From contig CAZADS010000080.1 of the NCBI GenBank assembly GCA_964483985.1, positions 1 to 34,684 of the forward strand: DNA of 34,684 nucleotides, given 5' to 3'. The notes beneath the pieces are model-generated. The model saw only the letters and a program-made list of their open reading frames with translations, was not told the DNA's origin and searched no databases. Of the stretch, positions 16,166 to 25,123 are shown piece after piece. Every line of letters begins with the position of its first letter. Within the stretch, counting starts at the first letter, position 1. Source of the stretch: CAZADS01 sp964483985. GTDB lineage: Bacteria > Pseudomonadota > Alphaproteobacteria > Thalassobaculales > Thalassobaculaceae. Both the position numbers and the translations under genes were made by a program.

Positions 16166-16969
16166 TTAATCAAAAACTGCCACTATCCGGGTTTCGATAC
16201 TACGCCTAGGCGGCATTCCAGAGTCTGAAAGGGGGTTGTCAAAGGAAGTATGAGGACAGTAAATCACTCGTCCGGGACGTTGGTCCATTTGCTTTAGCAC
16301 TAGAAGTTCCTCGGTATTCATTTCAGAAAAATAGCACCAGCGATGATTCGAATTATAAACCGGCGCTGCAACTAAGCTATTCCTACCTCTACCTGTATAA
16401 TAATAATCAATCACATCTTCAGGTGGAAGCGTCCTAGCATCTATAAAAGCTAAAGGGTTATTTATCGCCACATTATCAAATGGCTGCCACGTATTAAACC
16501 AAGCAAATTCTTGTTTCCCTGTTAATTCAGCACCGTTACCTCGAAGTACCTCTTTTGACATTTCCTCTAACCTTCGTACATTGTAATCACAATGCACAAA
16601 CCGCGCGTAGCCATCATTAAAGTCTGTTGGTTTCTCTGTTCGAATCAGGTAACTGTAATGGTACACTTGGCACGCGCCTGTAATCCTACAAATCAAATCT
16701 CGCATTTCCGGAAGATAAATACTTTTGACCGCATCATCATCTCGAAAATCATTACACTTAGTCTTATTTTCGGTTAACGTAAAACCCGTTTTATCTAGTC
16801 CGATATCGTCACTTTCTACCATGGACCGAGCATCTTGAATATCAACACTTTGATACGATGTGTTCGCTCGACGTGACTCTTTGGACCCTATCTGTGGACT
16901 TTCTGCCTTATTGCGCCATTCCGCATTTATATACCTTACTTTCGCAGAAACGCTTGGATAACAACCCAT
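16166..16969 (-). CDS. CmcJ/AsaB-family putative Fe(II)/2-oxoglutarate oxygenase
   Basis: A 267-residue protein fitting the CmcJ/NvfI/AsaB ('GA4 desaturase-like') family, best known from fungal secondary metabolism and cephamycin C synthesis. Likely iron ligands are His126 and Asp128 in 'FVHCDYN' and His240 in 'CPHTSFDNP'. Arg255, Arg256 or Arg261 in 'PPRRSIETR' could hold the co-substrate. 'NTWQPFDNVAINNPLAFIDART' and 'NHRWCYFSEMNTEELLVLKQMD' are typical family segments. It starts at ATG 16969. The TAA-GCA-ATG junction with cobQ leaves only 3 bases, so the two are translated together. Family known; substrate not known. The residue assignments are by motif, not alignment. Confidence 0.82.
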   Translation of the reverse strand: MGCYPSVSAKVRYINAEWRNKAESPQIGSKESRRANTSYQSVDIQDARSMVESDDIGLDKTGFTLTENKTKCNDFRDDDAVKSIYLPEMRDLICRITGACQVYHYSYLIRTEKPTDFNDGYARFVHCDYNVRRLEEMSKEVLRGNGAELTGKQEFAWFNTWQPFDNVAINNPLAFIDARTLPPEDVIDYYYTGRGRNSLVAAPVYNSNHRWCYFSEMNTEELLVLKQMDQRPGRVIYCPHTSFDNPLSDSGMPPRRSIETRIVAVFD

Positions 16970-17143
16970 TTTTTTAATTCCTAAATTCCCTTAACTGACC
17001 ATTACGCCGGTTAAATAAAAAAAAAGCAAGGCTCAACGAGTTTATGAAGCAGAAACAAGAATTTGTAATTTTTTAATATATTAATCTTTTCCACTAGCCC
17101 AGATATCGATAAAGTTTCTACTAAACAAATCTCGGATTTCAAA

Positions 17144-19939
17144 ATGCCTGAAACAAAAACTGAAACACCAAACGATGATCAAAAACATTTCTATCTAGTT
17201 GACGGATCAGGCTTTATTTTTCGAGCCTTCCACGCACTACCCCCTATGGCCAGGGAAGATGGGACACCAACCAATGCTGTGTTTGGTTTTACTAATATGC
17301 TTATTAAATTATTAGAGGGCCTAAGAGCAGATTACTTTGCTGTTATTTTCGATACTTCGCGTAAGACTTTTCGAAGCGAAATCTTCAGCCAATACAAAGC
17401 CAACCGACCTCCCCCACCTGAGGAACTTGTACCCCAATTCGATTTAATTCGAGAAGCAGTAACTGCCTTTAATGTAGCCTGTATAGAAATGCCCGGATAC
17501 GAGGCGGACGATTTAATAGCAAGTTATACGAAGGCCGCATGCAACACAGGGGCTAAAGTAACGATTGTTTCTTCAGATAAAGATCTTATGCAATTGGTCG
17601 GGCCAAACGTAACTATGTACGATCCTATGAAGAACCGAAGCATTGGTACACCTGAAGTTTTTGAGAAATTTGGCGTCACTCCAAACCAAGTCGTTGATGT
17701 TCAAGCTTTGGCTGGGGATTCAGTGGATAATGTTCCTGGCGTTCCCGGAATTGGGGTAAAAACGGCAGCACAATTGATTACAGAATTTGGAGACCTAAAC
17801 AATCTCCTATTAAGAGCAGAAGAGATAAGACAGCCTAAACGAAGGGAAAGTCTAATTACTAATGCGGAAATGGCTCGTATTAGCCAACGTTTGGCTCTGC
17901 TCAAGAATAATATCGAGTTACCGCAACCACTCGAGAATTTAGCCACTAGGCGGCCCGATCCAGCGATGGTTATGGGCTTCCTAAAAACTCAGGGGTTCAA
18001 AAGACTTACCGCTCGATTCGAAGCAGAATTTCCAAATGCAACTGAAACCAGCCCACCAATTTCTAACGGAGATGCCGATACGTTAAAACGTTATCAGTTG
18101 CTGCAAGAAAAAGAGGCCTTGGAGAATTGGATCCAAGAGGCAAAAAAAACAGGTATTGTTGCTGTCGATACCGAAACGACGTCTTTAAATGCTACGCAAG
18201 CGGAATTAGTTGGTTTATCTTTAGCTACCAAATCAGGAAACGCTTGCTACATCCCGCTTCGTCATTCCATTCCCGTGTCTTCTATGTTGCTAAATGATGA
18301 ACCGACTAGGCTCAAGCAAATACCTTTTGATGATGCCATAGATCTATTAAAACCGTTTTTAGAAGATTCAAGCATCCTTAAGGTCGGCCATAATATCAAA
18401 TATGATGCTTTAGTGCTACTACAAGAATGCAATGGGGAGATCAATTTAAAGCCTGTTGACGACACTATGTGCCTCTCTTATGTGCTGGAAGGTGGAATGC
18501 ATGGTCATGGTCTAGACGAGCTCTCTCAATTGCACCTAGGTAATACAAACATCAAATTCGAAGAAATTTGTGGCAAAGGAAAATCCCAAATTCCTTTTTC
18601 AGAGGTGCCTATAGAAAAAGCGCTCAATTATGCTGCCGAAGACGCTGATATGACCTTTCGGTTACACGGGTTATTAAAAAAAGAGTTACCCAAAACTGGA
18701 ATGGCCACAGTGTATGAAACGCTGGAAAGACCATTAATTCCAGTTCTAACAATGATGGAAAACTATGGGATCAAAGTTGATCCAAACATTTTGCGGGAAA
18801 TGTCCACTGATTTTGAGCATCGGCTAGATGAACAAGCTCAAGAAATTTATAAACTTACTGGTTTCGAATTTAACATAGGATCTCCTAAACAATTGGGAGA
18901 AATCTTATTTGATCGAATGGGATTGCCGGGAGGGAAAAAAACCAAAACTGGCGCTTACGCCACGGGGGCAGATGTATTGGAGAGTCTTGCTGCCAATGGT
19001 CACAATTTGCCCGAGCGCGTCCTTGACTGGCGGCAAATGTCAAAGCTTAAATCAACCTATACCGATTCTCTGGTAGAAAATATAAATCCGAAAACTGGAC
19101 GGATTCATACCTCCTATTCAATGACGGGAGCAAATACTGGTCGCCTCAGCTCCAACGATCCCAACTTACAAAATATACCCATACGGACAGAAGAAGGGCG
19201 AAAAATCCGCACAGCTTTTGTTCCTAAAAACGCCCATACATTCTTATCAGTGGATTATTCGCAAATTGAGCTTCGCATCGTTGCTCACATGGCCGATATA
19301 GACAGTCTAAAAAGTGCTTTTCATGAAGGTATAGATATCCATTCACAAACAGCTTCTGAGGTATTCAATATCCCTTTAAATAAAATGACGTCCACAATAC
19401 GGCGCAGTGCAAAAGCTATTAATTTTGGCATCATATATGGCATCTCAAGTTTTGGTCTAGCCCGTCAATTGCGATGTTCGCAGGGGGAGGCTAAAGATTA
19501 TATTGATGCTTATCTAAAGCGCTATCCGGGAATACGTACCTATATGGAATCTACGAAAACAGAAGCACGGCAAAAAGGATATGTACAAACATTATTTGGT
19601 CGAAAAATTCATTTAACTTCCATCAAAGATAACAATCCAGCTCGACGTGCATTCTCGGAACGTGCAGCAATCAACGCGCCAATCCAAGGCACTGCTGCTG
19701 ATGTTATAAAACGGTCAATGATTCGCATTCCCAAGGCATTAAGCAAAGCGAATTTGAACGCTAGGATGTTGCTGACTGTTCACGATGAGCTTTTATTTGA
19801 AGTTCCGGATGTTGAGCTTGAGGAAACCAGTAAATTAGTAAAGGAAGTCATGGAATGTGCCTCAATGCCAGTGGTTCCTTTTTCCGTCCCCTTAATAGCT
19901 GAAGTTGGAAGCGGTGAAAGCTGGGCGGCCGCCCATTGA
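17144..19939 (+). CDS. polA: DNA polymerase I
   Basis: A 931-residue DNA polymerase I for Okazaki-fragment maturation and gap repair. The N-terminal 5'-3' nuclease (about 15-300) has 'GYEADDLIASY' and 'VSSDKDLMQL'. The 3'-5' exonuclease is complete: Asp342 and Glu344 ('AVDTETTSL'), Asp421 ('HNIKYDALVL'), Tyr496 and Asp500. The polymerase domain has motif A Asp704 in 'DYSQIELR', motif B 753-766 with the O-helix Phe761, and motif C 'HDE' at 880-882. It starts at ATG 17144. It is transcribed away from the CmcJ-cobQ operon through a 174-base divergent region. Confidence 0.98.
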   Translation: MPETKTETPNDDQKHFYLVDGSGFIFRAFHALPPMAREDGTPTNAVFGFTNMLIKLLEGLRADYFAVIFDTSRKTFRSEIFSQYKANRPPPPEELVPQFDLIREAVTAFNVACIEMPGYEADDLIASYTKAACNTGAKVTIVSSDKDLMQLVGPNVTMYDPMKNRSIGTPEVFEKFGVTPNQVVDVQALAGDSVDNVPGVPGIGVKTAAQLITEFGDLNNLLLRAEEIRQPKRRESLITNAEMARISQRLALLKNNIELPQPLENLATRRPDPAMVMGFLKTQGFKRLTARFEAEFPNATETSPPISNGDADTLKRYQLLQEKEALENWIQEAKKTGIVAVDTETTSLNATQAELVGLSLATKSGNACYIPLRHSIPVSSMLLNDEPTRLKQIPFDDAIDLLKPFLEDSSILKVGHNIKYDALVLLQECNGEINLKPVDDTMCLSYVLEGGMHGHGLDELSQLHLGNTNIKFEEICGKGKSQIPFSEVPIEKALNYAAEDADMTFRLHGLLKKELPKTGMATVYETLERPLIPVLTMMENYGIKVDPNILREMSTDFEHRLDEQAQEIYKLTGFEFNIGSPKQLGEILFDRMGLPGGKKTKTGAYATGADVLESLAANGHNLPERVLDWRQMSKLKSTYTDSLVENINPKTGRIHTSYSMTGANTGRLSSNDPNLQNIPIRTEEGRKIRTAFVPKNAHTFLSVDYSQIELRIVAHMADIDSLKSAFHEGIDIHSQTASEVFNIPLNKMTSTIRRSAKAINFGIIYGISSFGLARQLRCSQGEAKDYIDAYLKRYPGIRTYMESTKTEARQKGYVQTLFGRKIHLTSIKDNNPARRAFSERAAINAPIQGTAADVIKRSMIRIPKALSKANLNARMLLTVHDELLFEVPDVELEETSKLVKEVMECASMPVVPFSVPLIAEVGSGESWAAAH

Positions 19940-20056
19940 ATTCATAACACAACCAAAAGTCCGCAAAAGAGACTAACCAACTATAGCACACGGAATAAAT
20001 TTATGTTTAATCGCATCACAATTGGCACCAACTATTTAAAGAAAAGGGCAAAACAT

Positions 20057-20635
20057 TTACGCTGATGCACCTGACCATTTAGTTACAACCGAATCATATG
20101 GAGGACGATCTCGTTGCTTAGGTTGTTCCCTAGGAGTACCAATATAAATAAAACCTATTATATCAACACCAGCATCATGGCCTAGATTTCGTTTCACCTC
20201 ATCTTTGAACGCAGGCCATTCTGTCAACCATTGAGCTGCAAACCCGAGTGCGTGAGAAGCATTAAGTATATTCATACAAAGTGCGCCACCTGAAAGTCTT
20301 TGTTCCATTATAGGTATCTTATGTTGAACTTGTAAATTAGAGGTAATCACTAAGAGAACCGGAGCTCTTTGAGGGCGCTCTCGCTCAAAATCGAGCATAC
20401 TTGCCGTCGCTCGTGCACCATGCTCTTCTTGGAATAAATCAGCAAAAAGATTGCCCAACTCTAACTGACCCCGTTTTGTTATTACCTGAATTCGCCACGG
20501 TCCAATTTTCCCATGATCTGGCACTCTCATTCCAGCTTCCAAAATTTTATCCAGCTGGTTTTCTGTCGGTCCTGGTTCAGCTAGATCGCGCACCAGTACT
20601 GATCGACGAGTGGTCAAAAGATCAATGGCTTCCAT
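20057..20635 (-). CDS. Nitroreductase-family FMN oxidoreductase (YdjA-like)
   Basis: A 192-residue flavoenzyme of the small single-domain nitroreductase group, which reduces nitro or related groups with NAD(P)H on FMN. 'LLTTRRSV' near the N-terminus binds the FMN phosphate. 'AGMRVPDHGKIGPWRIQVI' and 'LSGGALCMNILNASHALGFAAQWLTEW' are characteristic of YdjA-like members. I place the start at 20635 instead of the ATG four codons upstream (20647). The later ATG has GGAG six bases before it, while the earlier has no ribosome site. The natural substrate is unknown. Confidence 0.9.
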   Translation of the reverse strand: MEAIDLLTTRRSVLVRDLAEPGPTENQLDKILEAGMRVPDHGKIGPWRIQVITKRGQLELGNLFADLFQEEHGARATASMLDFERERPQRAPVLLVITSNLQVQHKIPIMEQRLSGGALCMNILNASHALGFAAQWLTEWPAFKDEVKRNLGHDAGVDIIGFIYIGTPREQPKQRDRPPYDSVVTKWSGASA

Positions 20636-20736
20636 ATGCTTCTCCATCGTGTTTTTGGTGCCAAAATCCCAAATTTAAAATATCCTAGTACATCTAATCA
20701 TATCCAAAACACCAACTAAATCGAGATATTTTTATC

Positions 20737-21792
20737 TTAAACTTTTGGGATCCAACCCGACAATTCACGAGCAATGATTGAGGCTAAAACATCAGTTCCC
20801 GCATAGCTAGCATTAAGACAAGGAACATAAGAAAATTTTTCACCTCCGGCCAACAAGAATTCATTCTTAAGGCCAATTTCCAACTCGTCTAAGGTTTCTA
20901 AACAATCAGAAACAAATCCCGGAGCAATAACTAATAAACGCTTAATACCCTTTCTCGGCAGCTCTAAAATTAGATCTTGGATATATGGTTGAAGCCATTC
21001 TTCTCGACCAAATCTCGATTGAAAAGCTAATTGCACCTTAATCTTCGGCCAACCAAGTGCCTCTGCCAGCAATCGTGACGTTTGTGCACAATGACAATAG
21101 TAGGGGTCGCCAGATATTAAATACCGTTTAGGCAAACCGTGGAAAGAAGTGATTAAAATGTCTGGTGTCCAGTCCAATTCTGATACATGTGACAGCACTG
21201 ATTTAGTCAACGCTTCTATATATACAGGCTCGTTTGGATACGCTGGTACAGTTCTAATATATGGCTGCCACCGCATCTTGGATAGTGCTTCAAAAGCTTT
21301 GTCATAGGCTGACGCAGTTGTTGTGGCACTATATTGTGGATACAAAGCGAACAACAAGATTTTCTGACAACCTCTCAAACGAAGAGTTTCCAGCGTATCG
21401 CTGATTTTCGGTGTGCCGTACCGCATGGCCCAGTCAATACAAAAAGAAAGCCCCTGTTCCAATAAACGCTCCTTAACCTGTTCCTTTATTTCTCTTGTGT
21501 AAATTCTCAATGGCGATGCATCTTGATCCCAGTCCCATATTTTTTCGTAGGCTTTTCCGGTGATTCTCGGTCGAAAATTCAAGATGAAGCAGTTCAGTAA
21601 TATTTTCCAGAAAATGGGATTCACCTCAATTACTCGCCTATCGGAAAGAAATTCTTTCAAATAACGCCGAACCGACCAAAAATCCGTTGCATCCGGAGTA
21701 CCTAGGTTAATCAATAGTACACCAATTTTCGGACTCAAAATTTCAGGATGATTATCCGGAAGATTAGAATGGGTCATCGGGCTCGTGGTCAT
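20737..21792 (-). CDS. hemH: Ferrochelatase
   Basis: HemH inserts Fe2+ into protoporphyrin IX, the last step of heme synthesis, at the cytoplasmic face of the membrane. The 351-residue protein has 'GVLLINLGTPD' at the start of the fold and 'ALYPQYSATTTAS' in the middle. The proposed catalytic residues are His218 in 'TSFHGLPKRY' and Glu299 in 'PGFVSDCLETLDEL'. 'GDPYYCHCAQTSRLLAEALGW' is also typical. Two ATGs (21792 and 21777) are possible starts and neither has a strong ribosome site. It follows infC on the same strand with a 76-base gap. Confidence 0.97.
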   Translation of the reverse strand: MTTSPMTHSNLPDNHPEILSPKIGVLLINLGTPDATDFWSVRRYLKEFLSDRRVIEVNPIFWKILLNCFILNFRPRITGKAYEKIWDWDQDASPLRIYTREIKEQVKERLLEQGLSFCIDWAMRYGTPKISDTLETLRLRGCQKILLFALYPQYSATTTASAYDKAFEALSKMRWQPYIRTVPAYPNEPVYIEALTKSVLSHVSELDWTPDILITSFHGLPKRYLISGDPYYCHCAQTSRLLAEALGWPKIKVQLAFQSRFGREEWLQPYIQDLILELPRKGIKRLLVIAPGFVSDCLETLDELEIGLKNEFLLAGGEKFSYVPCLNASYAGTDVLASIIARELSGWIPKV

Positions 21793-21868
21793 ATACGACA
21801 GATATCAATCGGACTATATTTATCCAAGTTAAATTTAAACAACAAAATGATCTTCACACAGTTTTCAT

Positions 21869-22405
21869 TTATTTGGGAGCAATAACCATTATCATTTGCC
21901 GCCCCTCAAGTTTTGGAAACGCCTCTATTTTAGCTACTTGCTCAGTATCGCTTCTAACCCTATTTAGGACGTTGACACCCAATTCTTGATGCGCCATCTC
22001 GCGCCCCCTAAATCGAAGTGTAACCTTTACTTTATCCCCCTCATCTAAGAACTTTTGCACGTTACGCATTTTGACCTGATAATCATGCTCATCTATATTA
22101 GGACGAAGTTTGATTTCCTTCACCTCAATGACTTTTTGCTTTTTCTTGGCTTCATTTTTCTTTTTCTGAGCAACGTACTTAAATTTTCCATAGTCGAGGA
22201 TTTTGCACACGGGTGGGTTCGCATTTGGGGAAACTTCGACTAAATCGAGGCCATGAGATTCGGCTTCTGCGATGGCTGCTTCCGTATCCATTACTCCAAG
22301 CTGTTCTCCTTCTGGAGAAATGCAGCGAACTTGTTCCACTAAAATATCTCCATTCACTCGCGGGCCTTCCTTAGCCGGCGGGTGATTCAATGTCGGTCTA
22401 TTGAT
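21869..22405 (-). CDS. infC: Translation initiation factor IF-3 with a probable ATC start
   Basis: IF-3 binds the 30S subunit, prevents 70S re-association and checks the start codon. The body is complete: the N-domain 'GPRVNGDILVEQVRCI', a Lys-rich linker ('AQKKKNEAKKKQKVIEVKEI') and a C-domain with 'LRFRGREMAHQELG'. The N-terminus decides the start. In-frame codons before the TTG at 22390 read ATC-AAT-AGA-CCG-ACA, just after a stop. A strong AAGAGGAG lies 7 bases before that ATC and 22 bases before the TTG. An N-terminal 'NRPTLNHPPAKEGPRVN' also resembles related IF-3s. So ATC at 22405 (178 residues) is preferred. Rare AUU/AUC starts are the known basis of infC self-repression. Confidence 0.9.
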   Translation of the reverse strand: MNRPTLNHPPAKEGPRVNGDILVEQVRCISPEGEQLGVMDTEAAIAEAESHGLDLVEVSPNANPPVCKILDYGKFKYVAQKKKNEAKKKQKVIEVKEIKLRPNIDEHDYQVKMRNVQKFLDEGDKVKVTLRFRGREMAHQELGVNVLNRVRSDTEQVAKIEAFPKLEGRQMIMVIAPK

Positions 22406-22432
22406 TTAAAGTCTCCTCTTAAAGTTTCAGTT
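22406..22432 (-). promoter_or_regulatory. infC ribosome binding site within a direct repeat
   Basis: Reading leftward, ACTTTAA-GAGGAG-ACTTTAA comes immediately before the ATC. The GAGGAG is a near-perfect Shine-Dalgarno with 7-base spacing to ATC. The two identical 7-base flanks form a short direct repeat around it. The site decides the infC start codon. Confidence 0.7.
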
Positions 22433-22454
22433 AGTCGTCAAAATAACTTCAGCC

Positions 22455-24368
22455 TCACATTGGAGGCAAAGCTTCCTCCTTTAGTCTATTAATGGCGTCG
22501 TCAAGCGCAAGGATTTCTTGTGATTTACCTCCGAGACGTCGGATAGCCACCGTTCTATTTTCACATTCCCGAGCTCCTATCACCAGTATTACTGGGGTTA
22601 TTGCTAGACTATGTTCACGAATCTTATAGTTGATTTTTTCGTTCCTAATATCTTTTCCAAACCTCAACCCCTTAACTCTACAGGCCGCTAATACCTCATC
22701 AGCATACTTATCAGCGTCATTTGTAATAGTTGCAATCACTCCCTGCACGGGTGCAAGCCATAATGGAAAGCGACCGGAATATTGCTCGATGAGAATTCCG
22801 ATCCAACGTTCCATAGAGCCAAGTATAGCCCGATGGAGCATAACCGGCCGCTTTCTTGACCCGTCTTCAGTTATATAACTAGCATCAAGGCGCTCAGGCA
22901 AAACAAAATCGACTTGCAATGTTCCGCATTGCCAATCTCGGCCAATTGCGTCACGTAACACAAATTCTAACTTAGGGCCATAAAAAGCACCCTCTCCTGG
23001 ATTTAACATAGTATCTAAACCAGCTGCTGAACACGCATCCCTCAATGCGGCTTCAGCTCGATCCCATGTGTCGTCATCACCGGCACGTATCTCCGGACGA
23101 TCAGAAAACTTCACTTGGATTTCGACAAACCCAAAATCCTTGTATATTTGTCGCAAAAGATCACAAAATACGATACTTTCCGAAGTAATTTGATCCTCCG
23201 TACAAAATATATGTGCATCATCCTGCGTAAATGCTCGCACACGCATTATCCCATGGAGAGCCCCCGATGGCTCATTACGGTGACATGAACCAAATTCAGC
23301 CAGACGCAATGGTAGGTCTTTATAGCTTTTTATTCCTTGCTTATATATCTGAACATGGCCAGGGCAATTCATGGGTTTGAGCGCCAGAATACGATCATCT
23401 TCACTTTCAGCCGTAAACATATTTTCTCTAAATTTTTCCCAATGGCCAGAAGCCTCCCAAAGGGTCCTATCTATGAGTTGGGGGGTTTTAACTTCAAAAT
23501 AACCACCATCATCTAATCGACGACGAACATGTCTTTCTATTTCCCTATACAATGTCCATCCATTTGGATGCCAGAAAATAGAACCTACTGCTTCTTCCTG
23601 TAAATGAAACAGATTAAGTTCTCTACCCAGTTTCCGGTGATCCCTTTTTTCTGCCTGTTCCAGCATATTCAAATAGGATTTCAACTGTTTGTCGTCGGGC
23701 CAAGCGGTACCATAAATTCTTTGTAGCATGGGATTTGAAGAGTTGCCTCTCCAATATGCTCCGGCTAAATTCATTAGCTTAAAAGCGTGCCCAATGTGCC
23801 TCGTGGATGGCACATGCGGGCCGCGGCACAAGTCTAAAAAGTTTCCTTGTCGATAGAACGAGATTGATTGATCTTCAGGAATTGCCTCAACAAGCTCGAC
23901 TTTGAAGGGTTCATTTACTTGCCTATAGTGTTCGAGTGCGTCACGTCGTGTCCATATTTCCCGATTTATAACCTCATCTCGATCTACGATCTCATGCATT
24001 CGAGTTTCAATTTTTCCTAAATCCTCTGGCGTGAAGGGTTTTTCCCTATAAAAATCATAATAGAACCCATTCTCTATTGCTGGACCGATAGTAACCTGTG
24101 TATCTGGAAAGAGTTCTACAACCGCTTCCGCCATAACGTGGGCCGTATCATGACGAATTAATTCTAAAGCTGAAGGCTCTTTGCGCGTAATAATCGAAAC
24201 GGTGCAATCATTATTTATCTCTTGGTTTAGGTCGCGTTCTTCTCCATCTACGGAAATAATTAACGCTGCCTTAGCCAAGCCAGCTCCGATATCAGTCGCA
24301 AGCTCTAGCCCTGAGATAGGTTTTTCAAAACGTCGTATGCTTCCGTCCGGCAAAGTGATATTAGGCAT
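22455..24368 (-). CDS. thrS: Threonine-tRNA ligase
   Basis: ThrRS charges tRNA-Thr in the cytoplasm and edits mischarged Ser. The 637-residue protein is full length, with numbering close to E. coli. A TGS domain spans about 1-62. The editing domain has His73 and His77 in 'RHDTAHVM' and Cys181/His185 in 'DLCRGPHVP'. The class II core has zinc Cys335 in 'LKPMNCPGH' and His386. Motif 2 is around 'SCHRNEPSGALHGIMRVR' and motif 3 around 'GSMERWIG'. The anticodon-binding domain fills the last ~100 residues. It starts at ATG 24368 behind GGTGAGAG. infC follows after 49 bases, so the two are probably co-transcribed. Confidence 0.98.
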   Translation of the reverse strand: MPNITLPDGSIRRFEKPISGLELATDIGAGLAKAALIISVDGEERDLNQEINNDCTVSIITRKEPSALELIRHDTAHVMAEAVVELFPDTQVTIGPAIENGFYYDFYREKPFTPEDLGKIETRMHEIVDRDEVINREIWTRRDALEHYRQVNEPFKVELVEAIPEDQSISFYRQGNFLDLCRGPHVPSTRHIGHAFKLMNLAGAYWRGNSSNPMLQRIYGTAWPDDKQLKSYLNMLEQAEKRDHRKLGRELNLFHLQEEAVGSIFWHPNGWTLYREIERHVRRRLDDGGYFEVKTPQLIDRTLWEASGHWEKFRENMFTAESEDDRILALKPMNCPGHVQIYKQGIKSYKDLPLRLAEFGSCHRNEPSGALHGIMRVRAFTQDDAHIFCTEDQITSESIVFCDLLRQIYKDFGFVEIQVKFSDRPEIRAGDDDTWDRAEAALRDACSAAGLDTMLNPGEGAFYGPKLEFVLRDAIGRDWQCGTLQVDFVLPERLDASYITEDGSRKRPVMLHRAILGSMERWIGILIEQYSGRFPLWLAPVQGVIATITNDADKYADEVLAACRVKGLRFGKDIRNEKINYKIREHSLAITPVILVIGARECENRTVAIRRLGGKSQEILALDDAINRLKEEALPPM

Positions 24369-24395
24369 GATTTATTTCTCTCACCGAGGATAAAT

Positions 24396-24414
24396 AACGA
24401 TAACGGCAATCGTT
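24396..24414 (-). promoter_or_regulatory. Small hairpin in the thrS leader
   Basis: An exact 6-base inverted repeat, AACGAT and ATCGTT, encloses a 7-base loop TGCCGTT (read leftward). It lies 28 bases before the thrS ATG, just ahead of the ribosome site. The size equals a tRNA anticodon arm, and the loop contains CGU, the anticodon of one tRNA-Thr, though one place off the anticodon position. Self-regulation as in E. coli thrS is only a possibility. Confidence 0.35.
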
Positions 24415-24686
24415 TGTATGAAAGTCAACATAATCGAAACCCATTATATAAGTGGATTTTTTAACCGCCTGCTTAAACATCTTGACCTGCAAACATCCTT
24501 TTATTCTGTTGCATAGTTTGATCGCAAGATAGGTATTTATCCTCTGTAGCAACTGATTTCAACTTCGATGAGAAATCTACAGCCATTTTATTTATTATAT
24601 TACGCAAGAATACCTCGAATAGCATTGCTCTAATCATATATAATGACCTTGTTTGCATAGTTTTCATTATTGTCAATCAGTGGAAT

Positions 24687-24692
24687 TATAAT
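24687..24692 (+). promoter_or_regulatory. -10 box for the DUF1491 gene
   Basis: A perfect TATAAT lies 47 bases before the ATG at 24739. Eighteen bases upstream is a poor -35, TTCATT. The ribosome site GAGGAG follows near the start codon. Confidence 0.4.
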
Positions 24693-24738
24693 TTTATCGG
24701 AACAGTTTTCTTGACAATTTTTTACCGAGGAGATCTGG

Positions 24739-25074
24739 ATGACTGAACCACGACTTACATCAAAGTTACTAATACATGCAGGAGTTCGTCTTTGTTTAGA
24801 ACGGGGCATTCCGGTTACGATAGTTAAAATGGGCGATCCGGACGCAGGATCGATCTATATAAAGCTAAATGGATTTGAAAATGGTTGTTCAGTATTAAAC
24901 CAAGAACGCGTCGAAAATGGTAAACTTGTCTGGCTCAAAGCTACCGGCAATAACACATTAACTGAAATTGATGCAGATGCTTATATTGATCGTCAAGCTA
25001 AATATGACCCAGACATTTGGGTTCTAGAAGTAGAAGATCGACAACACAGAAATCCATTCGACATCTGGGAATGA
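24739..25074 (+). CDS. DUF1491 family protein
   Basis: A 111-residue protein of the DUF1491 family, found almost only in alphaproteobacteria. The N-terminal 'PRLTSKLLIHAGVRLCLERGIPVTIVKMGDPDAGSIYIKL' pattern is the family's core. The acidic C-terminal half ends in 'DRQHRNPFDIWE'. No catalytic motif, signal peptide or membrane segment is seen. Start: ATG 24739 with GAGGAG nine bases upstream. The function is unknown. It is convergent with the decayed transporter downstream and divergent from thrS. Confidence 0.85.
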   Translation: MTEPRLTSKLLIHAGVRLCLERGIPVTIVKMGDPDAGSIYIKLNGFENGCSVLNQERVENGKLVWLKATGNNTLTEIDADAYIDRQAKYDPDIWVLEVEDRQHRNPFDIWE

Positions 25075-25123
25075 CTAGTCCAGACAAGATAATTTTAGGG
25101 TATTTACAATGTCTCCTCGCAAT

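Larger units (their letters stand above)
24369..24738. other. Divergent region between thrS and the DUF1491 gene
   Basis: 370 bases without a credible gene. It must hold the thrS leader and promoter (leftward) and the DUF1491 promoter (rightward). A hairpin (24396-24414) and a -10 box (24687-24692) are listed separately. Two short leftward frames in this stretch have no recognisable content. Confidence 0.5.

Noticed and set aside
22388..22391. ATT as the infC start codon, as in E. coli
   Set aside because: This ATT overlaps the TTG but is out of frame with IF-3. The in-frame ATC upstream with correct Shine-Dalgarno spacing fits better.
24361..24676. Short leftward ORFs of 63 and 67 codons upstream of thrS
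   Set aside because: They overlap each other in different frames, lack recognisable content and lie in the promoter region.
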